This document shows positions 1-8,467 of a stretch of DNA of 64,000 nt, one piece after another. The DNA comes from Pseudomonas migulae NBRC 103157. GTDB lineage: Bacteria > Pseudomonadota > Gammaproteobacteria > Pseudomonadales > Pseudomonadaceae. Position numbers and translations under genes: made by a program. Location: the NCBI RefSeq assembly GCF_002091715.1, contig NZ_BDAG01000038.1:1-64000 (forward strand), in the 5' to 3' direction. The notes beneath the pieces were generated by a model, which did not search any database, had not been told where the DNA came from, and saw only the letters and a program-made list of their open reading frames with translations. How positions within the stretch are numbered: the stretch's first letter is position 1; each line of letters opens with the position of its first letter.

Positions 1-85
1 GACTGGCTGGCAGTCGCTACCGTACTATCAGTTGTCGTGCGGGCCTGAAATCGTCTGTTTTTTTGAAACACACAAGGAGCAAGGA

Positions 86-820
86 ATGACATTGAAGTCT
101 GTACGAATGGGATATGCGGCACTGTGCAGTTTGATGATGGCGGGACAGGCCTTCGCTGCTTGCGAGAAACCGTTTCTGGCCGGCGATTTCGGCTATTCGG
201 TGTGCAAGGAGTGGCCGGCCTATCCGGGGCTGACGATTACGGCATTGTCGCAGTTCGAATCGGGGTACTCGGCGAGCGATTATGGGCCTCAGGGTAAATA
301 CGATCTCAATCTTGCCATTGTCTCGGCGGGTGATTCGAAACCGCTGGCGACGTATCACAAGACAGCGGCTTTCGAGTCGGATGCCATTGCCTTTGAAGAC
401 CTGCAACTCGACACCGCACGTTACAAGCTCACGCCGGACCTGAGAGCGTTTGGTGTACGCGTCACGTTCAAGGGTTCGTCACGGGTCAATCCCGTGAGTG
501 AAAAGTTGCTCTCGCTCTATGTGAAAGAGGGCGGCCAGTTGCGTCCGGTCCTCGACAAGCTCATCACCTATGAGTACGGCGGTGAATGGGATGGCAATTG
601 CGCCGGAGAGCTTTATCGACACACCCGCACCCTCGAAATCGGCAACACCCGTTCACATGGCTACGCGGACCTGATCGTCAAAACAGTGTCCAGCCGCGAA
701 ATCGGGAAGGGCGAGGGGGAGGCTTGTGAATCAAAGACCATTACCGAAAAACCGGTGCTGACGACGCTTCGATACGACGGTAAAAGCTACGTCCTGCCAC
801 ACGGTTTCAAAGGTCTATAA
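86..820 (+). CDS. Secreted protein of unknown function
   Basis: A 244-residue protein. The first 24 residues form a typical Sec signal peptide (basic start, hydrophobic stretch, cleavage near AFA-AC), so it is probably periplasmic or secreted. I chose the ATG at 86 because AAGGAGCAAGG lies just upstream and because the signal peptide then begins at residue 1; an upstream in-frame start would bury it. The mature part has several Cys residues (CEKPF, VCKEW, GNCAG, EACES) that could form disulfides. I recognise no family. The fosA-like gene starts six bases after its stop, so co-transcription is possible but unproven. Confidence 0.75.
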   Translation: MTLKSVRMGYAALCSLMMAGQAFAACEKPFLAGDFGYSVCKEWPAYPGLTITALSQFESGYSASDYGPQGKYDLNLAIVSAGDSKPLATYHKTAAFESDAIAFEDLQLDTARYKLTPDLRAFGVRVTFKGSSRVNPVSEKLLSLYVKEGGQLRPVLDKLITYEYGGEWDGNCAGELYRHTRTLEIGNTRSHGYADLIVKTVSSREIGKGEGEACESKTITEKPVLTTLRYDGKSYVLPHGFKGL

Positions 821-825
821 ATATC

Positions 826-1290
826 ATGCTAACCGGCCTCAACCACCTGACCCTCGCCGTCACCGACCTGACCCGCAGCGTTGAGTTCTATCATGACCTC
901 CTGCAACTTCAGCTCGACGCTACCTGGGACACCGGCGCCTATCTTTCGCTGCCCGGCCTGTGGCTGTGCCTTTCCCTCGATCCCCTGCGCAACGCCGGGC
1001 CTGCCGCCGATTACACCCATTACGCCTTCAGCATCAGCACACCCGACTTCCTGCCATTCGTCGAACGCCTTCGAGCCGTCAACGTCCGGGAATGGCGCGA
1101 CAACCGCAGCGAAGGCGCGTCGTTCTACTTCCTCGACCCGGACGGCCACAAACTCGAAGCCCATGTCGGCGATCTGGCGTCGCGGCTGGCGGCCTGTCGG
1201 CAGCGTCCCTATGCGGGAATGAAGTTCTTCGACGATCAGTCAGTCGATTTCCGGGGACCTGATATAGACTTGCGCCCATTCACCAAATAG
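826..1290 (+). CDS. fosA: FosA-type fosfomycin glutathione transferase
   Basis: A cytosolic metal-dependent enzyme of the vicinal-oxygen-chelate fold that adds glutathione to fosfomycin. The sequence follows the P. aeruginosa FosA pattern closely: MLTGLNHLTLAV at the start, ADYTHYAF in the middle and SFYFLDPDGHKLEAHVGDL towards the end. The three metal ligands are present as His7, His65 and Glu111, and Thr9 of the substrate site is kept. At 154 residues it exceeds the usual length of about 135 by a tail after the AACRQRPYAGMKF block. It is chromosomal with no mobile element beside it, as is usual for intrinsic Pseudomonas fosA. Confidence 0.9.
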   Translation: MLTGLNHLTLAVTDLTRSVEFYHDLLQLQLDATWDTGAYLSLPGLWLCLSLDPLRNAGPAADYTHYAFSISTPDFLPFVERLRAVNVREWRDNRSEGASFYFLDPDGHKLEAHVGDLASRLAACRQRPYAGMKFFDDQSVDFRGPDIDLRPFTK

Positions 1291-1307
1291 TTCAAAGGAT
1301 TTCCCCG

Positions 1308-1946
1308 ATGACCCCATCGCTGCTAATGGCCGTTCTCGCCTCGGGCTTCATTTACGGGATCACTCCGGGGCCGGGCGTATTGGCGGTGTTCGGCATTGGT
1401 GCAGCGCGTGGGCGGCGGGCAGGGGCAGGTTTTTTGTGCGGGCATTTGCTCGGTGACGTGGTCTGGTGCAGCACCGCGCTGATCGCGATCGTCGGGGCGC
1501 GGGAGATCGGCAGTACGGCGTTTGACGTGTTGGGCGTGCTCAGCGGGCTGTATCTGTTCTGGCTCGGTTTGCGCGCGGTGCGGGCCAGGCGCAGCAGTGC
1601 CGAAGCGCCGCAGGGCCCGGCGCGACAACCGTTCTGGCACGGCATTCTGTTCGGTCTGACCAATCCCAAGGCTTATCCGGTGGCGGTGGCGACCTTTACG
1701 GCGCTGCTGTCCAGTCGTGCGGAGTTGTTGCATTGGTCGATGCTGCCCTGGCTGATCGTTCTGAGCTTCGTCGGCGGTCTGATCGCCTACGCTATCCTCA
1801 TTGGCATCGTCGGTGCACGGCAGGTGCGCAGCCTGTATCAACGGCATGAATTGGCGATCACCCGGCTGTGCGGGGTGATGTTTATCGGTTTCGCCATCAA
1901 CGCCCTGGCGCATGCTTTGCCGGGGCTGATGCCGAACAAGGTTTGA
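1308..1946 (+). CDS. LysE/RhtB family amino-acid exporter
   Basis: A 212-residue inner-membrane protein with about six hydrophobic segments. The N-terminal motif GITPGPGVLAV is diagnostic of the LysE/RhtB family, which exports amino acids or their derivatives by proton exchange. The substrate cannot be told from sequence. It starts 17 bases after fosA in the same direction, so the two may share a transcript. GATTTCCCCG before the ATG is a weak ribosome site. Confidence 0.85.
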   Translation: MTPSLLMAVLASGFIYGITPGPGVLAVFGIGAARGRRAGAGFLCGHLLGDVVWCSTALIAIVGAREIGSTAFDVLGVLSGLYLFWLGLRAVRARRSSAEAPQGPARQPFWHGILFGLTNPKAYPVAVATFTALLSSRAELLHWSMLPWLIVLSFVGGLIAYAILIGIVGARQVRSLYQRHELAITRLCGVMFIGFAINALAHALPGLMPNKV

Positions 1947-2033
1947 AACTGATCGCAGGGACGCGTCAGCGGCATCATCACCGGTCAGGGACGGTTTTTT
2001 ATTGCTGCATTGTTCGGACATGCTCTCTGCACC

Positions 2034-3383
2034 ATGGCAACCAGAAATTCCGCGCCGTTGGCGAGTTACATCGATCTACTGCTGGACGCCGTTTGCGCGG
2101 TTGATAAACAAGGTCGCTTTGTTTTTGTCAGCGCGGCCTGCGAGCGCATTTTCGGATACACGCCGGATGAGCTGGTCGGCCAGCCGATGATCGATCTGGT
2201 GCATCCCGCCGATCGCCAGCGCACCCTCGACGCTGCGCGGGAGATCATGGGCGGCGACCCCAAACTCAACTTCGAAAACCGCTACCTGCGCAAGGATGGC
2301 GGCGTGGTGCACATCCTGTGGTCCGCGCGCTGGTCGGAAGTCGATCAATTGCGCATCGCCGTGGCCCGCGACATCACCGAGCGCAAGCAGGCCGAGTCCC
2401 GGCAGGCGGCGCTGTATGCAATCTCTGAAGCGGCTCACGCGGCGGAAGACTTGCTGGCGTTGTTCAAACGCATCCACCTGATCATCGGTGAGTGGCTGCC
2501 GGCGCTGAATTTCTCCGTCGCGCTGTATGACGAGCACTGCGCGCAGCTCAATTTCCCTTACCACGTCGATGACAACGAACAGCAACCCGAGCAGCCCGGT
2601 ACCGTCACCGGACGGCTGTGTGCCGAGGTGATCCGCAGCGGCCAGCCGATCCTGCTGACCCCGGATCAGGACAACGCTCCGGAAGGCTTTGAGTTGCTGG
2701 TTGCCGGCCAGCATTCGCCCTGCTGGCTGGGCGTGCCGTTGAACTCGCAGAACGGCACCATCGGCGCGCTGATCGTTAAAAGCGTGGCGGGCAGCGAGCG
2801 CTACACCGAGCAAGACAAGGAACTGTTGCAGTTCGTGTGCGCCCAGGTCGCGACCGCCATCGAGCGCAAGCAATTGCATGCCCGGCTGCAGCGCATGGCC
2901 CAGTACGATCAACTGACCCAACTGCCCAATCGCGAGTTGCTCCGTGACCGGCTGAAAGCCTCCCTGACACTGGCCAAGTCGGAATGCGGGCGCATGGCGC
3001 TGCTGTACGTCGATCTCGACCGCTTCAAGGAAGTCAACGACACCCACGGCCATGCGGTCGGCGACATGCTGCTGCAAGCGGTCGCCAATCGCCTGAAAGG
3101 CTGCGTGCGGGAAACCGACACCGTGGCGCGTATCGGTGGTGATGAGTTTGTGGTGTTGTTGCACAGCATCCAGGCTGCGGAAGACGCTGACGGTGTCGCC
3201 GGCAAAATCCGACACATCCTGGCGCAGCCACTGCGGCTGGATGGCCACAACCTGAACATCCAGCCGAGCATCGGCGTTGCGCATTACCCCGAGCACGGCA
3301 CAGAGGAAAAGCAATTGTTCCGCCATGCCGACGAGGCCATGTACAGCGCCAAACGTCAGAATCACCTGCAGCACAGGGCTTGA
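2034..3383 (+). CDS. PAS-GAF-GGDEF diguanylate cyclase
   Basis: A soluble 449-residue protein expected to make cyclic-di-GMP. A PAS domain (about residues 8-125, ending in the DITERKQAE linker) is followed by a GAF domain (about 140-280) and a C-terminal GGDEF domain. The active-site motif GGDEF is intact at about residues 368-372. RETD lies five residues ahead of it, matching the RxxD inhibitory I-site, so product feedback is likely. There is no transmembrane segment, so the input is probably cytosolic. I chose the ATG at 2034, where PAS homology starts; an upstream in-frame start at 2010 is possible. Confidence 0.88.
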   Translation: MATRNSAPLASYIDLLLDAVCAVDKQGRFVFVSAACERIFGYTPDELVGQPMIDLVHPADRQRTLDAAREIMGGDPKLNFENRYLRKDGGVVHILWSARWSEVDQLRIAVARDITERKQAESRQAALYAISEAAHAAEDLLALFKRIHLIIGEWLPALNFSVALYDEHCAQLNFPYHVDDNEQQPEQPGTVTGRLCAEVIRSGQPILLTPDQDNAPEGFELLVAGQHSPCWLGVPLNSQNGTIGALIVKSVAGSERYTEQDKELLQFVCAQVATAIERKQLHARLQRMAQYDQLTQLPNRELLRDRLKASLTLAKSECGRMALLYVDLDRFKEVNDTHGHAVGDMLLQAVANRLKGCVRETDTVARIGGDEFVVLLHSIQAAEDADGVAGKIRHILAQPLRLDGHNLNIQPSIGVAHYPEHGTEEKQLFRHADEAMYSAKRQNHLQHRA

Positions 3384-3499
3384 AAACCAGTCGCCGTTCG
3401 TCGCATCGATCCCAGTTTTTCTAAACCTTTGCAGTGATCGAAATTCAGATTCTATGCGGGCTCCTGCTCGCCGCGATCAATACCAAGAGGTAGAGAATC

Positions 3500-3658
3500 A
3501 TGCCTAACTCAAGAAACTCGAACTCGGGAAATCTCGCCAACGATCGAACGAAGGCGTCTGAAGCCGGTCGCAAAGGTGGGAAAACTACCACCACGACTGT
3601 TGATAAAGAGCCTGCGAAACCCGATATGGGCCGCAAAAGTGGCCAGAAATCCAAGTAG
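3500..3658 (+). CDS. Small KGG-repeat stress-type protein
   Basis: A 52-residue, highly hydrophilic, Lys/Gly/Thr-rich protein (MPNSRNSNSGNL..., with EAGRKGGK and MGRKSGQKSK). The repeated R-K-G/S-G units match the KGG family of stress-inducible bacterial proteins (YciG-like), whose biochemical role is unknown. AGAGG lies six bases before the ATG. A GAAA-loop hairpin follows its stop, and the DUF4142 gene comes next, another family often seen with stress functions. Confidence 0.75.
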   Translation: MPNSRNSNSGNLANDRTKASEAGRKGGKTTTTTVDKEPAKPDMGRKSGQKSK

Positions 3659-3684
3659 TGGTGACAGTAGTTTTGATTGAGAGG

Positions 3685-3710
3685 CGGGAGCGAAAGCTCC
3701 CGTTTGAATT
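3685..3710 (+). terminator. GAAA-loop hairpin after the KGG gene
   Basis: Perfect 7-bp stem CGGGAGC / GCTCCCG closed by a GAAA tetraloop (3685-3702), followed by TTTGAATTT. The U-tract is short, so termination may be partial and some reading into the next gene is expected. Confidence 0.6.
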
Positions 3711-3729
3711 TATAGAGGAGGGCGCGACC

Positions 3730-4233
3730 ATGAACCGGATGGCCACCCGAATACGCAGGGCAAGTTTTGCCACGTTACTGGGCCTGTGTGCCAGCAGTGC
3801 CTTTGCCCAGTCCCCCGCCGAATTCATCAACGATGCGTCGGCCAAAGGCATGGCGGACATCGAAACCAGCCGCCTGGCGCACCAGAAGTCCGAATCCAAA
3901 GAGGTCAAGGACTACACCATCATCGTCATCAACGACCGCACCACCGCCAACCAGCACCTGGCGAAAATCGCCAAGCAACTTGATCTGCCGGTGGCGCCAC
4001 GGGAAGAAGTGGTCGACAAGGCCAAAACCTTGATGCCGCCAGTGCAGGACGGCGCGACCTTCGATCAGGCCTACGCCGCCAGCCAGGTGAAGACCACGCA
4101 GGAAGCCATCGAGCAACTGCAGCGGACCGCGCAGACCACCGATGTGCCTGAGATCAAGGCCTTCGCCGAAGAAACCCTGCCCAAACTGCAGAACCATCTG
4201 CAAATGGCCAAGGCGCTGCAGGCCAGTCGCTGA
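3730..4233 (+). CDS. DUF4142 secreted protein
   Basis: A 167-residue protein with an N-terminal signal peptide ending near SSAFAQ. The mature domain is the helical, ferritin-like DUF4142 fold: FINDASAKGMADIETSRLA early, then a central KDYTIIVINDRTTANQHLAKIA, then a C-terminal helix ending TLPKLQNHLQMAKAL. The family is periplasmic and often stress-induced, but has no defined reaction. The ATG at 3730 is preceded by GAGGAGGGC at good spacing; the frame stays open upstream, but the signal peptide fixes this start. Confidence 0.85.
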   Translation: MNRMATRIRRASFATLLGLCASSAFAQSPAEFINDASAKGMADIETSRLAHQKSESKEVKDYTIIVINDRTTANQHLAKIAKQLDLPVAPREEVVDKAKTLMPPVQDGATFDQAYAASQVKTTQEAIEQLQRTAQTTDVPEIKAFAEETLPKLQNHLQMAKALQASR

Positions 4234-4250
4234 CGCACATTTTGAGCATT

Positions 4251-4282
4251 CTGCAGGAGCCGGCTTGCTGGCGATCCAAACA
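4251..4282 (+). repeat. Single REP-like element
   Basis: CTGCAGGAGCCGGCTTGCTGGCGAT at 4251-4275 is one arm of the Pseudomonas REP palindrome. Its inverted partner is not seen nearby, so this is a solo REP between the DUF4142 gene and the convergent membrane gene. Confidence 0.7.
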
Positions 4283-4313
4283 CCGCGGTGTGTCAGACAC
4301 GCCGCTAGCGCAT

Positions 4314-4724
4314 TCAGCAGTCGTTCAAATCCTGTTTGTGCTTGCCCTTGGTCGCCAGCCCCGCCAGACCATGCACCTCATTTTCGCCCATGGCGCGATA
4401 GTGTTTACGCAGCGCCTCCAGCTGTTTCAGATCCAGCGCCTCGAGCCCGAGCATCGCGTTCTGCGCCTCCTTGTTCACCCGCAGCAACTCATCGATCTTC
4501 AAATGCAGAATGTCGGTGTCGCGGTTCTGCGTGTTCTGGATCAGGAACACCATCAGGAACGTGATGATTGTGGTCGAGGTGTTGATGATCAGTTGCCAGG
4601 TGTCGTTGTAATCAAAAATCGGCCCGCTCAAACCCCACAGGCCGATAAGAATCAACGCCCCCATGAACGTCTTGGGACTGCCGGCCCACAACGCAAGTTT
4701 CTGCGAGATTTTTGCGAATTTCAT
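4314..4724 (-). CDS. Low-affinity iron permease family membrane protein
   Basis: A 136-residue inner-membrane protein. Two hydrophobic segments (around TFMGALILIGLWGL and IIINTSTTIITFLMVFLI) are followed by the motif QNTQNRDTDILHLKIDELLR and a charged C-terminal helix. This arrangement is that of Pfam family Iron_permease (PF04120). Despite its name, bacterial members have no proven iron transport role; the NTQNRD..A/HLKLDELI motif is the family signature. It is transcribed convergently with the DUF4142 gene and stands alone. Confidence 0.8.
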   Translation of the reverse strand: MKFAKISQKLALWAGSPKTFMGALILIGLWGLSGPIFDYNDTWQLIINTSTTIITFLMVFLIQNTQNRDTDILHLKIDELLRVNKEAQNAMLGLEALDLKQLEALRKHYRAMGENEVHGLAGLATKGKHKQDLNDC

Positions 4725-4957
4725 TGCCGTGTTCCTTATAGGGATGCGCCTGAGTTTCAGACAGCGCGGGCGTGATGAAAATTCTGATTACCTATTCGAG
4801 TTCCATTAAAAAGCGAAGGGCTCCAGATCCGAGGGCGGAGAGAGTCATTCGCAATTCTTGGGCGGAATCTTTCTTTGTGCTGGTTTGTGTCTAGTATCAA
4901 AGGCAATCAATTTGCCAGCATGCAAACACACGGATCGAAACCAGGAAGGGGTCACGC

Positions 4958-6043
4958 ATGGAATTTTTCGAAAAGTTAGCAAGTTTAGCCGCCAAAGTCC
5001 GTTTGCAGAGCGCTGCAATTCAAACGGAAGAGGCGACGAAGAACGCTTTTGTCATGCCCTTTATCAGCACGGTGCTTGGCTACGATGTCTTCGACCCGAC
5101 CGAGGTTACTCCCGAATTCGTCTGCGACATTGGAACGAAGAAGGGAGAAAAAATTGACTATGCAATCATGAAGGCAGGTGAGGTTCAGATCCTGATCGAG
5201 TGCAAGAAAATAGGCGAACCACTACACATCAATCATGCCTCGCAGCTGTTCCGTTACTTCCACGTCACCAGCGCTCGTATTTCCATCCTCACCAACGGTC
5301 AGATCTACAAATTCTTCACTGATCTGGATGCGCCCAACAAGATGGATGAGAAACCTTTTCTTGAGCTCGATCTCCTGGATATCGACGAGTATTCCGTCCC
5401 AGAGTTGGTAAAGCTCACTAAGTCTGCGTTCGATGTGGATTCGATCATCAGCGCCGCGGGTGAGTTGAAATACGTCAGCCAAATCAAAAAGATCATTGCT
5501 TCGCAAGTCAGCAAACCCGATGACGATTTTGTGAAGGTATTCGCTTCCCGGGTGTATGACGGTGTCATAACGCAGAAAGTACGTGAGCAGTTTCATGAGT
5601 TGACGAGAAAAGCAGTCGTGCAGTTTCTCAATGATCAGATCAATGACCGGCTCAAGTCGGCGATGAGCGGAGCCATCCAGCCAGCGCTGGCCTCGTTGCC
5701 GGTTTCCTCAGGCGGAGCTGAACAGGCAGATGTACGAGATGAGTCAGAGGACAAGGTTCTGACGACGTTGGAAGAACTGGAGGGTTATCACATAGTCCGT
5801 GCCGTGGTTCGTTCAGTCGTGGATGCCAAGCGAATTGTTCAGCGCGATACCCAGAGTTACTTCGGCATCCTGCTGGACGACAACAACCGAAAACCGATCT
5901 GTCGTCTGCACTTCAATCGCTCACAGAAGTACATCGGCATATTTGACGAAGAGAAGAATGAAACCCGGCATGCAATCAACTCTGTTGATGACATCTACGA
6001 GTACTCGGATCATTTGAAGAAGACGGTCGGGTATTACGACTAG
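4958..6043 (+). CDS. Orphan HsdR N-terminal-like PD-(D/E)XK protein
   Basis: A 361-residue soluble protein. Residues about 25-160 match the type I restriction enzyme R-subunit N-terminal nuclease domain (COG4748/HSDR_N_2): VMPFISTVLGYDVFDP, then Asp67 in KIDYAI and Glu81-Cys-Lys83 in ILIECKKIGE, which are the PD-(D/E)XK catalytic residues. There is no helicase motor, methylase or specificity subunit next to it. The C-terminal part (about 270-361) is a separate domain that I do not recognise. AGGAAGGGG precedes the ATG. It may be a stand-alone defence nuclease or a domesticated one; activity is inferred from conserved residues only. Confidence 0.75.
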   Translation: MEFFEKLASLAAKVRLQSAAIQTEEATKNAFVMPFISTVLGYDVFDPTEVTPEFVCDIGTKKGEKIDYAIMKAGEVQILIECKKIGEPLHINHASQLFRYFHVTSARISILTNGQIYKFFTDLDAPNKMDEKPFLELDLLDIDEYSVPELVKLTKSAFDVDSIISAAGELKYVSQIKKIIASQVSKPDDDFVKVFASRVYDGVITQKVREQFHELTRKAVVQFLNDQINDRLKSAMSGAIQPALASLPVSSGGAEQADVRDESEDKVLTTLEELEGYHIVRAVVRSVVDAKRIVQRDTQSYFGILLDDNNRKPICRLHFNRSQKYIGIFDEEKNETRHAINSVDDIYEYSDHLKKTVGYYD

Positions 6044-6060
6044 CCAGTTAATTGCAAAAA

Positions 6061-6090
6061 AACCGACTGTTGAGGTCGGTTTTTTTTTTG
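6061..6090 (+). terminator. Bidirectional rho-independent terminator
   Basis: Stem AACCGAC / GTCGGTT with a 7-base loop, followed by T10 on the plus strand and preceded by A-rich sequence, so it can work from both sides. It separates the HsdR-N-like gene from the convergent PixA-like gene. Confidence 0.85.
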
Positions 6091-6098
6091 AGTTTTTT

Positions 6099-6641
6099 TC
6101 AGTCCGGAAGCCTCACTTCAACCGCCCAACTGAAATACCCCAACGCCTCACAGTTTTTATCAATCAGCATGAATTTCAGCTCGCACGCTTCAACCCCGGT
6201 GGCGAGTCGTGTGCATTTCCAATAATGATCATCGGCCTGGTGACTACCCGGTTCAGTCGGGTTTTCAGGATCGGGTGCCGGCACTGTCAGGCCGTCCTGA
6301 GCCACCAGTTCAGGCGCAGAAAGTACGCCGGCATCGCCAACGGACATGTCGTAAAAAACCACGCTGTGCTCGGCGAGCAAGCTGACGGTTCTGCCTCGGA
6401 TATGGAATGTCGCATCCTTCCCGGCTCTTAAAGTAATAGAGCTGTCATTTATCGTATTTTGTGGCTTCAGCGATCCGTTGATGGCGAAGACAAAACCATC
6501 AGAAATGGACGTCGGCTTGTCCGCCTCAAGACTGGGCTCCGGGTAACGTGACAGCAGTGATTCGGCATCGACAATCAGCAACACATTGTTGGCAGTCGCG
6601 ACGCTGGATGAGGGCGATTTGATCGGTTCGGAAGTCATCAT
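6099..6641 (-). CDS. PixA/AidA inclusion-body family protein (distal copy)
   Basis: A 180-residue protein of the PixA/AidA family (PF12306), known from Xenorhabdus crystalline inclusions and Ralstonia/Burkholderia quorum-regulated AidA. Family features seen are an early VLLIVDAESLL strand, DDHYWKC in the last third, and the terminal FMLIDKNCEALGYFSWAVEV. It is the second of two tandem paralogues; the upstream copy at 6764-7267 has the matching DNHYWSS and FLIVDRDCKIVGCCSWDP. Molecular function is unknown. Two adjacent ATG codons exist; AAAGGA is better spaced for the second. Confidence 0.82.
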   Translation of the reverse strand: MMTSEPIKSPSSSVATANNVLLIVDAESLLSRYPEPSLEADKPTSISDGFVFAINGSLKPQNTINDSSITLRAGKDATFHIRGRTVSLLAEHSVVFYDMSVGDAGVLSAPELVAQDGLTVPAPDPENPTEPGSHQADDHYWKCTRLATGVEACELKFMLIDKNCEALGYFSWAVEVRLPD

Positions 6642-6729
6642 GGATTCCTTTCATGATGGTGGCACATGACGGCAGCCGCTTCGGTTCATGCAGGCATCCT
6701 GTTCCTGTCGAAGCGGCAACGTAGTCGGC

Positions 6730-6755
6730 AAAAGCCCCTCGTTACCAAGGGGCCG
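6730..6755 (-). terminator. Hairpin between the two PixA-like genes
   Basis: On the minus strand GGCCCCTTGGTAACGAGGGGC is followed by TTTT. A 5-6 bp GC stem with a short U-tract suggests partial termination, which would make the distal paralogue less expressed than the proximal one. Confidence 0.55.
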
Positions 6756-6763
6756 GACGCTCG

Positions 6764-7267
6764 TCAGTTACGGATGGTAATAAACGGGTCCCACGAGCAG
6801 CAGCCGACGATCTTGCAATCGCGATCCACGATCAGGAAGTGGAAGTGATACGTCACGCTGCCGCAGGACAGGGTTTCCGAAGACCAGTAATGGTTATCGA
6901 CTTTCTGGCAGCTTGGTACCGATGGATTGCTGGTGTTGGGGACCGCAACGCAAGCGGTAGCCTTGCGCGGCGTGGGCGTGGAGATCAAGTCGTTACCGAC
7001 ATTGCCGATGAACTTGTAGAAAATCACGGCGGTCTCGAAGCTCTGCGACAGGCTGGTTTCACGCCAGCGAATCAGGTCGCCTACCTGTGCTTTCAAGTTG
7101 AGTTCGCCCCCGGCCTGGCCGCTCACCACGTTGTTCTGATTGGTCACCATGTACACATGGTTGACGTCGATCAGTGTTGGCGAAGCCGGGTTTTTGCTGA
7201 TGTTCGGGTAGTTTTTCAAGATGGTTTCGGTGTCGATGGAAACCAGCACATCCGTGACTCGAGACAT
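6764..7267 (-). CDS. PixA/AidA inclusion-body family protein (proximal copy)
   Basis: A 167-residue PixA/AidA protein. It starts MSRVTDVLVSIDTETIL and carries the family's HYWSSETLSCG and C-terminal FHFLIVDRDCKIVGCCSWDPFI. AAGGAG lies seven bases before the ATG. A consensus sigma-70 promoter lies about 180 bases upstream, leaving a leader of roughly 170 bases, which is long for such a gene and could carry post-transcriptional control. AidA homologues in other proteobacteria are often quorum-sensing targets, but no lux-type box was seen here. Confidence 0.85.
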   Translation of the reverse strand: MSRVTDVLVSIDTETILKNYPNISKNPASPTLIDVNHVYMVTNQNNVVSGQAGGELNLKAQVGDLIRWRETSLSQSFETAVIFYKFIGNVGNDLISTPTPRKATACVAVPNTSNPSVPSCQKVDNHYWSSETLSCGSVTYHFHFLIVDRDCKIVGCCSWDPFITIRN

Positions 7268-7446
7268 AGTAAAGCTCCTTGTTCATAGTGAATGCCTGGC
7301 ATCTTTCCAGGCTCAACAACGCTTGCTTGCCTTGCGGTCGTTGCGCAAACACTACGGACGGAACCCACCTGTCACGGGCATGAGCTGGCCTTGCTCCTTG
7401 AGTACAAACTGACGGGTTCGGGTTCCTTCCGACGGGCCGCGATTGG

Positions 7447-7474
7447 ACTATAGAAGTGAAACTCAGGCTGTCAA
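7447..7474 (-). promoter_or_regulatory. Sigma-70 promoter for the PixA-like pair
   Basis: Minus strand TTGACA (7469-7474), 16-base spacer, TATAGT (7447-7452). This is near consensus. Transcription would start near 7440 and give a leader of about 170 bases before the ATG at 7267. The leader holds a GCCTGG/CCAGGC hairpin at about 7292-7310. Confidence 0.7.
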
Positions 7475-7659
7475 AATTGCTTTGCTGGTAGCTCGACGAA
7501 CGGTCGATCTGGTGATGGCTTTCGATGATTTGGCGATAAGAAACAGCCCTCATATCCTTTGAACATCCATAAGTCGGATAGGGCTGGCGCACGGGTCGAT
7601 GTATCGTAGCGAACCGGTTGTCGGCCCAGGCCCGGATAACGAATCGACAGGAGAACGCA

Positions 7660-8430
7660 ATGAGTTGGTCCGCCCAGCAATACGTCGCTTTTGAAGATGA
7701 ACGCACCCGCCCGGCACGCGACCTGCTCGCGGCGATTCCGCCTGTGGACGCACGTTCGGCCATCGACATCGGCTGCGGCCCCGGCAACTCGACCGAATTG
7801 CTCGTGGAGCGCTTCACCAACGCCGCGGTGCGCGGTGTCGACAGTTCAACCGACATGATCGAAACCGCCCGCAAGCGGTTGCCGCAAGTGCAGTTCGACA
7901 CCGTTGATATTGGCACCTGGAACGACAACGGCCCGTTCGACGTGATCTTCGCCAACGCGGTGTTGCAGTGGTTGCCCGATCACGCGACGTTGCTGCCTTC
8001 ACTCGCCGCCCGACTGACCCAGGGCGGCAGCCTGGCCATTCAGATGCCCGACAACCTTAACGAACCGTCCCATCGCCTGATGCGCGAAGTCGCTGCCGAT
8101 GGCCCGTGGGCCAGCAAGCTGGCGGACGCCGCCGGGCAACGCACAGAAATGGCCAGTGCCAGCGATTACTATTCGATGCTGCGACCACACTGCACGCGCG
8201 TGGATGTGTGGCGCACCACCTACCATCATCCGCTGGCGGGCGGTGCGTCGGGCGTGGTCGAGTGGTTCAAGGGCAGCGGTTTGCGGCCGTTTCTCGAACC
8301 GCTGGATGACGCGGAAAAGACGCAGTACCTCAAGCAATATCACGCCGCGATCGAGCAGGCGTATCCGACGCTGAGCGATGGTTCGGTGCTGCTGCCGTTC
8401 CCGCGATTGTTCATTGTCGCGACCCGTTGA
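7660..8430 (+). CDS. tam: Trans-aconitate 2-methyltransferase
   Basis: A 256-residue cytosolic SAM-dependent methyltransferase that esterifies trans-aconitate, a spontaneous by-product of the aconitase reaction that inhibits the TCA cycle. The start WSAQQYVAFEDERTRPARDLL is the family hallmark. The SAM motif DIGCGPG is at residues 36-42, and FANAVLQWLPDH gives motif post-I to II. Length matches the family. GACAGGAG precedes the ATG at 7660. It is monocistronic, with a terminator directly after its stop. Confidence 0.9.
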   Translation: MSWSAQQYVAFEDERTRPARDLLAAIPPVDARSAIDIGCGPGNSTELLVERFTNAAVRGVDSSTDMIETARKRLPQVQFDTVDIGTWNDNGPFDVIFANAVLQWLPDHATLLPSLAARLTQGGSLAIQMPDNLNEPSHRLMREVAADGPWASKLADAAGQRTEMASASDYYSMLRPHCTRVDVWRTTYHHPLAGGASGVVEWFKGSGLRPFLEPLDDAEKTQYLKQYHAAIEQAYPTLSDGSVLLPFPRLFIVATR

Positions 8431-8437
8431 TGCCAAA

Positions 8438-8467
8438 AAGGGACAGACAACGTTATCTGTCCCTTCG
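8438..8467 (+). terminator. Terminator of tam
   Basis: Perfect 9-bp stem AGGGACAGA / TCTGTCCCT around an 8-base loop, followed by TCGTTT. Confidence 0.7.
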
